A stretch of 64,000 nt of DNA from Clostridiales bacterium (GTDB lineage Bacteria > Bacillota > Clostridia > Christensenellales > CAG-314), in the NCBI GenBank assembly GCA_022508345.1, contig JAFLVK010000001.1, positions 36,371-100,370 of the forward strand, given 5' to 3'. A program made the position numbers and the translations under genes. The notes below the pieces were generated by a model. It made no database searches and was not told where the DNA came from. It was given only the letters and a program-made list of their open reading frames with translations. This document shows positions 60,279 through 64,000 of this stretch, one piece after another; the stretch's first letter is position 1; each line of letters begins with the position of its first letter.

Positions 60279-61818
60279 AGAATTTTACATCCCGTATTTT
60301 GGCTTGTGCGCCGTTAGAATAAAATGCGAAGTTGGATTCATCCATATCCGTTATTCTGGACGTGAGGGCAATCTCGCCGTTCAGATATACTGATATTATT
60401 TCGCCGTCGATTATGATATCAACATTGTAACTCTTGTTTTGCTCAAAGCCGAATGACACCGAAGCAAGAGGCGCGCCGTAGCGCAAAATGCTGGATACTC
60501 CGTTGTAGCACGTTAATCTGTTGCTGTCCAAGTCGAAAGTTATGATTGCGCTTCCAAGACGGTTGTTGTAGTTGCCGTCCAAACCGAATGACAGTCCGAA
60601 ATTACCCTTGTCGCCATTCACTTCTACCGTCAGACTGATACGCGTGACGTTTGTTGACAGCTTTTCCATTCCAACAGCGGTAAACTGTGTACCGTCAAAG
60701 GAAAGATCTTCAAGTTTTTTTCCGTCTACCGTCTTGTAGAACACTTCCGTTGAGAAGAATTGTTTGTAGCTTTCGGGCATTACAGCGCAAAGTTCGCCAC
60801 TTGGGAGTTGTACAAGCTCGTGAGTAACAAGGCTTCCACCCCAGTCAAAGCCGCCCGATGTTCCGCCGGAAAGCCTTGCGCACCAAGCAAATGCGTACAG
60901 CTTGTCACCGAACTTTTCCAAGCGTCCTGCGTAGAAACCGCTTGCATCAATGCTGTCGCGCTCAAACTTTTGCCACTCACCGTCGTGCGACGTCTTGTAA
61001 CGGTAATGCGTTACACGGTTGTCGCCCTGTTCGCTGTACGCCAAGTAGTAGAAACCGTTTAGCTCAATGTAGCTAGGACACTCCATGTTGTACGAGCCCT
61101 CGTCGTTGACGAAGAAGTTGTCGACATACTCCCATTCGTCTGAGCTTGCGTCCAAGCTCGTTGCTGTGTATCTCTTGATAACAGCCGGACTTGCCGCGTT
61201 GTAATCGCGAGTTGTTATGAGCATGTAGTAGCAACTGTCTACACTGTCGTAGTACACGTAAGGATCGCGGAAGTCGTTTTCCCAACCCTCCAGGTTGAAA
61301 TCCTCATCTTTTACCCACGTCTTTTGGTCAGTACTGGTTGCATGGCGCACAATCTCGGCATGCTCAAAACCTGTGACAAATTCGTCTTTGCCCGTATCGG
61401 GATTTTTCTCCGTCATGCCATTGTGCCCGGTGTAAAAGCAGTGATACTTGCCGTCAGGTCCCTTGATAAACGAACCGGTACCAAGAGCTGCGTCTATCGA
61501 AGTTATTTTTTCTTCGAAGTCCAAAGCAACGCCTTCGTCTGTGTAGTGAATGAAGTCCGTTGTTGTGATGCGCGCAATTGGGTGGTAAAATATGCTATTC
61601 GTACCCGTGCTGTCGCGTAGGTGATAAATGTTCATCACACCGTCGTCGTAGAAGGGCATCACGTCGCCCATGGCAACGGCAAGCGAATCATCCATCGTTG
61701 AAACGGGAAATACGTTTGCGCCTTTCTGATCCACGCTGCCCACTCCTGCGGGAGTGCAAGCAACTGCGCACAAACATATTATCAATATCAAAATCGGTAT
61801 TGCAGATAATTTTTTCAT
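60271..61818 (-). CDS. GH32-like secreted lipoprotein (fructan hydrolase)
   Basis: This 515-aa protein has a signal peptide with lipobox AVAC, so C21 would be lipidated. The five-bladed propeller has GDVMPFYDDG (likely nucleophile D52), FRDPY (R184-D185) and MECPSY (E246-C247), the three GH32 signature positions. The C-terminal beta-sandwich spans about 375-515. It is anchored on the outer face of the membrane and probably releases fructose from fructan for import. The WMNDPNG block of classic GH32 is replaced, so it belongs to a divergent subgroup. Its ATG overlaps the upstream gene as ATGA. Confidence 0.88.
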   Translation of the reverse strand: MKKLSAIPILILIICLCAVACTPAGVGSVDQKGANVFPVSTMDDSLAVAMGDVMPFYDDGVMNIYHLRDSTGTNSIFYHPIARITTTDFIHYTDEGVALDFEEKITSIDAALGTGSFIKGPDGKYHCFYTGHNGMTEKNPDTGKDEFVTGFEHAEIVRHATSTDQKTWVKDEDFNLEGWENDFRDPYVYYDSVDSCYYMLITTRDYNAASPAVIKRYTATSLDASSDEWEYVDNFFVNDEGSYNMECPSYIELNGFYYLAYSEQGDNRVTHYRYKTSHDGEWQKFERDSIDASGFYAGRLEKFGDKLYAFAWCARLSGGTSGGFDWGGSLVTHELVQLPSGELCAVMPESYKQFFSTEVFYKTVDGKKLEDLSFDGTQFTAVGMEKLSTNVTRISLTVEVNGDKGNFGLSFGLDGNYNNRLGSAIITFDLDSNRLTCYNGVSSILRYGAPLASVSFGFEQNKSYNVDIIIDGEIISVYLNGEIALTSRITDMDESNFAFYSNGAQAKIRDVKFYE

Positions 61819-63170
61819 TGCTTTTTACCTATTTCCTTTATTCGGATTTCCGATATTCCATTTACTTCGAGCTTGTAGTCTCCGTCAATGTAAATTCTGC
61901 TACTAATAACCTCTCTGCCGCCATCAACAAACACTTCAATACTGGACGTATCCAGTAGCACTCTCACCTGGCACCTGTCGTAGCGTCCGTTGGTTTGTCG
62001 AATGTGTCCGTGAGGAGTTTTGGCGTTCATTGTGTCAAGATAAACCGCACCGTTGTGTCCTATCACAACCTCGCCGTTGTCCCCCTTGACTGTCAGCTTG
62101 CCTTGTCCGTAAAAGGTGAGAGATATATCAAGACAATGTGAGATAACCTTGTCGGGATTGAACTTGTAGTTTTCCAGCGTTTCAACGGGATTTTGACAAA
62201 TGTCGCCGTCCTTAAAGGACAATACCCGCGGTATGGAGAATGCGCCCACCCAACCGTGATGTAACAGATGTGTTGGATAAGGTACGTTCCACATCTCAAG
62301 CCAACCCACCATTACGGGTTTATCCAAGCCATTGAAAAGCTGCGGAGCGTAAAATGTGTTGCCCTTGTCTATTTCCTTGACGTAGTCCACTTTCATTCCG
62401 CCGTGCTCGAAGTCGATTTCTCCCACGATGAACATGCTTGAGTGGGTGTTTTTAAAATTGTTTTCCCACCTTGGCACGTTGTATGCCGAAGTGACTATTA
62501 CGTCCTTGCCATCTATTCTTGTGTAGCAGGGGCACTCACACATTTCGCCCAACTCGTAAAACGGCCCGATACTGAACTCGTAATTCAACTCGTCCAACGT
62601 ATCTCCACTAAGCACAACTATTACGCCCCGGTTGAGAGCCTCATCCTTACCGCCTACGAAAACGTAGTATTTGTTGCCTATCTTTACCGGATAAGGATCG
62701 CGAAAATCGGTGCGAGATAAGTTGGCAGGTAACTTTTCGTTGTCGAATATACAAACACCGCTGCCAAACTTTATCCCGTCAGAGGACACAGCTTTGTAGA
62801 TATTTTCCTTTTTGACTTTGCCTTTTTCGTAGTGCAAGGTGTAAATTGCGTTTAGTTGACCGTCAATTTCTATTGCCCCACCGGAAAATATACTTGTGTG
62901 CTCCTTTTCGGGCACTATCGCTACGCCCAAGTCCTCGTAGGTGATGAGATCGTCGGATACGAAGTGTCCCCAACACATTGTTCCCGGGTTGGTATTGTAG
63001 GGATTGGCTTGATAAAACAAGTGGTATTTGCCCTTGTAGTAGATAAGTCCGTTGGGGTCGTTCATCCAGCCAACCGTGGGCATCATGTGATATTTGAGAC
63101 GGTAGCTGCTGTTTACTCTGTCTTTGTTTTTTTCAATGTAATCGTTAGTTGTTTTGATACTTTTTGTCAT
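61815..63170 (-). CDS. GH32 sucrose-6-phosphate hydrolase/beta-fructosidase
   Basis: This 451-aa cytoplasmic enzyme has WMNDPNG (nucleophile D38), FRDPY (R157-D158) and CECPCY (acid/base E212), then a C-terminal beta-sandwich from about 330. There is no signal peptide, so it acts on internalised sucrose, sucrose-6-phosphate or short fructo-oligosaccharides. It is paired with the secreted GH32 lipoprotein and the kinase, a complete two-compartment fructan pathway. Confidence 0.95.
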   Translation of the reverse strand: MTKSIKTTNDYIEKNKDRVNSSYRLKYHMMPTVGWMNDPNGLIYYKGKYHLFYQANPYNTNPGTMCWGHFVSDDLITYEDLGVAIVPEKEHTSIFSGGAIEIDGQLNAIYTLHYEKGKVKKENIYKAVSSDGIKFGSGVCIFDNEKLPANLSRTDFRDPYPVKIGNKYYVFVGGKDEALNRGVIVVLSGDTLDELNYEFSIGPFYELGEMCECPCYTRIDGKDVIVTSAYNVPRWENNFKNTHSSMFIVGEIDFEHGGMKVDYVKEIDKGNTFYAPQLFNGLDKPVMVGWLEMWNVPYPTHLLHHGWVGAFSIPRVLSFKDGDICQNPVETLENYKFNPDKVISHCLDISLTFYGQGKLTVKGDNGEVVIGHNGAVYLDTMNAKTPHGHIRQTNGRYDRCQVRVLLDTSSIEVFVDGGREVISSRIYIDGDYKLEVNGISEIRIKEIGKKQ

Positions 63171-63174
63171 ATAA

Positions 63175-64000
63175 TTAACCGTCCAGTTCGCCGTTTCTAA
63201 GGCTTACCTTGATGTCGGTGATTTCAATTGTTACGTTGTGATACTGTTGATTGTTGGCAGAGCCAAAATGCCACTCAAGTGTGTACAATCTATCCGAGCC
63301 GTTGCCGTTGCAGAAGAATGTAAATACTGTCTCCTGTTCCGACAGCTTTACCTGATGCCAAAAGATAGTCGGATCCCAACCGCCATAAACGGGCGCGGCA
63401 ACAATCATATCAATTGGTGCAGACGCCTTCGCCTTGAACGTCACAACATAGTTGGCACCACTACCTGCAACATAGAAGGATGGACTTGTTACCTTGTGAT
63501 CGCCATCTGCGCTGGAAAAGCTGTCAATAACGTAAGTGAAATTGCCTCTGTCCGTTGTAAATGTAGAGTTGTAAGCACCGTTGTGAGATTCGATAAAGTC
63601 GCTGATTGCGAACTTGTCTTTGCCGACGGCGCTGAATCGCTCTACCACACTGAGAGACGACAAAGTGATTTGGTTAGCTTGCGTTCCCGATTGAACGTAA
63701 ATCCACAAGTCACCTTCGTTGTCGTCATTAGGAGTAAATTCTTTCGAAACGGTAACTTCACCTGTTTCCGAATCTGCAGTGGGGTTCATCACCTTATCAT
63801 ATACCGGCGCAGCCCATTGTCCACGTTGGAAAAGTATTTCGAAATTGTCCTTTTCAACTCTGTCTTTTAGCGGAACGCACTTCACCTTGAAGGATATGAT
63901 GTAGGTTTCTCCCGACTTCACCGTAATACCCGTGTTGATGAACATGCCACCAAGCCAAATCTTAGTGTTGGTGCCCGGGTCCTTTATCTCCAAGCGAGCA
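63175..64000 (-). CDS. Large extracellular protein with carbohydrate-binding modules (partial, C-terminus only)
   Basis: The frame is open from the right edge to a stop at 63175 and encodes about 275 residues. Two beta-sandwich modules are visible, about 1-115 and 120-270. Each has YxxxFK[VA]K and a terminal ITLSSLSVV- or IEITDIKV-type strand, as in CBM4/9-like carbohydrate-binding modules. The part seen has no catalytic motif. It is probably the C-terminus of a secreted glycan-binding or degrading protein at the head of the fructan operon, 4 nt before the GH32 gene. Confidence 0.75.
   Translation of the reverse strand, partial: ARLEIKDPGTNTKIWLGGMFINTGITVKSGETYIISFKVKCVPLKDRVEKDNFEILFQRGQWAAPVYDKVMNPTADSETGEVTVSKEFTPNDDNEGDLWIYVQSGTQANQITLSSLSVVERFSAVGKDKFAISDFIESHNGAYNSTFTTDRGNFTYVIDSFSSADGDHKVTSPSFYVAGSGANYVVTFKAKASAPIDMIVAAPVYGGWDPTIFWHQVKLSEQETVFTFFCNGNGSDRLYTLEWHFGSANNQQYHNVTIEITDIKVSLRNGELDG

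Noticed and set aside
1..64000. CRISPR arrays, tRNA or rRNA genes, prophage or transposase genes
   Set aside because: I looked for evenly spaced direct repeats, tRNA-like cloverleaf ends, rRNA core sequences and transposase motifs and found none.

Overview
The window looks like one chromosomal segment of a member of the Bacillota, most likely a gut-type Clostridia. This is inferred from gene content: rplU-prp-rpmA with an N-terminally extended L27, a GlgC/GlgD pair, nrdR, a YolD-type protein beside a Y-family polymerase, tandem YitT proteins, a lysine riboswitch, strong AGGAGG ribosome-binding sites and TTGACA/TATAAT promoters. I cannot name the genus. There are no rRNA or tRNA genes, no CRISPR array, no transposase and no phage block. 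Most genes are on the minus strand.

Layout. 1-4.2 kb: a membrane/zinc-ribbon protein with a possible programmed frameshift, a NYN-domain protein, an OGG1-type glycosylase, the L21-Prp-L27 operon and a HAD phosphatase. 4.2-9.7 kb: DegV, a small coupled gene pair, a TerB-like protein, a cytoplasmic GH2 glycosidase and a membrane protein. 9.9-19 kb: rsmI, a tRNA methyltransferase, ferredoxin, then GH95-purC-nrdR-kinase-CYTH-HAD-ClC in tight succession. 19-24 kb: an S51 peptidase, a pyrimidine nucleoside phosphorylase and an amino-acid ABC transporter behind a lysine riboswitch with two tandem terminators. 24-28 kb: glgC-glgD-glgA. 28-31.7 kb: a Y-family polymerase with YolD partner and a CvpA-like protein. 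31.8-38.6 kb: gap and fba divergent, pepT, an HD protein, a uracil-DNA-glycosylase-like enzyme, a MATE exporter and a Gly/Cys-rich microprotein. 38.7-48.2 kb: the operon malQ-glgB-glgP-amylase-yitT-yitT. 48.5-52.2 kb: an EamA exporter with a riboswitch-like leader, a SLOG/XRE divergent pair, a cupin and an iron-sulfur aldo/keto reductase. 52.3-55.7 kb: nagA, nagB, carbonic anhydrase and a flavoprotein. 55.7-57.1 kb: decayed genes. 57.2-64 kb: a NagD-like HAD phosphatase and a sucrose/fructan operon (two GH32 enzymes, PfkB kinase, MsmK-type ATPase) cut by the right edge.

The genes fit a carbohydrate fermenter that stores glycogen. GlgC/GlgD/GlgA and GlgB build it. GlgP, MalQ and a GH13 enzyme break it down. 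GH32, GH2, GH95 and NagA/NagB feed glycolysis, represented by gap and fba.

The most unusual content is non-coding. Three families of structured repeats recur (about 260, 120 and 65-85 bp). Six of the seven copies start at, within about 35 nt inside, or 3 nt after the stop codon of the upstream gene and read in its sense orientation. Several stems differ between copies by compensating base changes. Other points are four genes whose consensus promoter places the -10 box only 6-10 nt before the ATG without a Shine-Dalgarno sequence (probably leaderless mRNAs), a slippery heptamer at the junction of two frames at the left edge, and an unassigned structured leader with an intrinsic terminator before the EamA exporter.
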